Below are positions 5,748-6,328 of a stretch of DNA of 6,328 bases, one piece after another. This stretch comes from Actinomycetota bacterium (GTDB lineage: Bacteria > Actinomycetota > Humimicrobiia > Humimicrobiales > Humimicrobiaceae): positions 1-6,328 of the forward strand of contig JAHILC010000234.1 in assembly GCA_018897225.1 (NCBI GenBank), given 5' to 3'. The first letter of the stretch is position 1, and each line of letters begins with the position of its first letter. The notes beneath the pieces were generated by a model that was not told where the DNA came from, searched no databases, and worked only from the letters and a program-made list of their open reading frames with translations. The translations under genes were made by a program, and so were the position numbers.

Positions 5748-6328
5748 TTATGCTGGTACTACTTCCGGTTGAACATCAGATATTAAACCGCTTGAATATA
5801 TCACGGTTTTAGTATTCTTGGGGGCCACGAGAACTGGCCACCAAAAAGGCGACCCCATCCATCCTTGTTCCTTGAGACCATTTTGTCTAAAAAACATTAC
5901 CATCGGTATATCAATAGCTGTTTGTTTTGCAATGACTCTTTCGGCCTGCGTTGTATCCGGAGCATCAGAGTAACTACCATTTCTTTTAAGCCGTGAAGTT
6001 TTTCTATCTGTTAGTACTAAACACCACACTTTTCCTTTCATTGTTGGTTCGTCGGTATTTTCAGAAAGATATTCCATACTGGCCTTGAATGCTTTAACGT
6101 CCCACGGTAGTCCATATTCGCTAAACATACCAGCAATATTATCAATAATGGATTTTGCGATATCTATCTTGATTAAAAATGGCTCTCTTTTTTTTGTACT
6201 AGGTAGCAAGTCTTTAATGGTTTTATCAACTGCTTCTAAAAAATTCTTGATATTGGTTTTATAATTCGTTTGAAAGCCAATTGGAAGTAATCGTTTGAAA
6301 GGTTTTAAAGTGGTTGTTGTTGATAATA
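5748..6328 (-). CDS. Unrecognised protein, C-terminal 192 residues, 5' end outside the window
   Basis: The minus-strand frame is open from the right edge of the window to TAA at 5748-5750. The gene therefore starts beyond base 6328. A TTG at 6207-6209 could be mistaken for a start, but 39 further codons upstream look just as coding (TLKPFKRLLPIGFQTNY, NIKNFLEAVDKTIKD). The visible part is soluble, with no membrane segment. A helical region is followed by the strand-like GKVWCLVLTDRKTSRL, then IDIPMVMFFRQNGLKEQGW and the unusual GSPFWWPVLVAPKNTKTV. Tight spacing of Trp, Pro and Gly suggests a well-defined fold. The domain order vaguely recalls C-terminal parts of large helicase or Z1-type endonuclease proteins, but I cannot confirm this and give no function. 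It ends about 80 bases from the insertion-element remnant and is apparently undamaged at its 3' end. No clear terminator follows; only T-runs at 5681-5697 on the minus strand are seen. Confidence 0.7.
   Translation of the reverse strand, partial: LSTTTTLKPFKRLLPIGFQTNYKTNIKNFLEAVDKTIKDLLPSTKKREPFLIKIDIAKSIIDNIAGMFSEYGLPWDVKAFKASMEYLSENTDEPTMKGKVWCLVLTDRKTSRLKRNGSYSDAPDTTQAERVIAKQTAIDIPMVMFFRQNGLKEQGWMGSPFWWPVLVAPKNTKTVIYSSGLISDVQPEVVPA

Noticed and set aside
6207..6209. TTG as the start codon of the right-edge gene
   Set aside because: The same frame stays open and protein-like for another 39 codons to the window edge, and no ribosome binding site was seen before this TTG.
1..6328. An alternative genetic code for the whole genome (TAG and TAA read as Gln)
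   Set aside because: The intact genes use TAA as a terminator at natural C-termini and contain no internal TAG or TAA. The frameshift in the decayed gene also points to simple decay.
1..6328. CRISPR array, tRNA or rRNA genes
   Set aside because: No regularly spaced repeats, no cloverleaf with a T-loop GTTC-type arm and no rRNA-like stretch were seen by eye.

Overview
The window is AT-rich bacterial DNA. One intact housekeeping-type gene, a bifunctional class A penicillin-binding protein, sits among decayed and partial genes. The genetic code looks standard in the intact genes, and all of them end in TAA. The organism makes peptidoglycan and has low GC. The sequence does not allow a safer placement; an uncultured low-GC bacterium would fit. 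I found no tRNA, rRNA or CRISPR array.

Layout, left to right. Bases 1-8 hold a likely start codon of a minus-strand gene running off the left edge, with a good ribosome binding site. Next, also read on the minus strand, come a rho-independent terminator (178-200), a second hairpin (214-246) and a decayed gene (370-973). That gene has its own ribosome binding site but carries six internal TAG/TAA codons and one frameshift. A plus-strand gene of 384 codons (1212-2366) follows. It resembles a PD-(D/E)XK-type nuclease and is visibly AT-richer than the PBP gene. Beyond it, at 2562-2678 on the minus strand, lies a second and more eroded copy of the 3' end of the decayed gene, so the nuclease-like gene sits between two related pseudogenes.

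The PBP gene (2739-4778, minus) is complete and carries the expected glycosyltransferase and transpeptidase motifs. To its right are a 41-codon plus-strand gene tail (4817-4942), the 3' part of an alpha/beta hydrolase gene (about 4962-5330, minus) and the left end of an IS3-family element that interrupts that hydrolase (from 5331). The element keeps only a shortened orfA and possibly a right end near 5666. The window closes with the 3' 192 codons of an unrecognised minus-strand gene (5748-6328).

Taken together this is a turnover zone around a conserved cell-wall gene, with insertion-sequence remnants, truncated genes and one possible defence or nuclease cargo gene. I see no operon of cooperating genes. 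The most interesting leads are the 384-residue nuclease-like protein, the decayed gene whose internal stops all fit lost glutamine codons, and the partial protein at the right edge.
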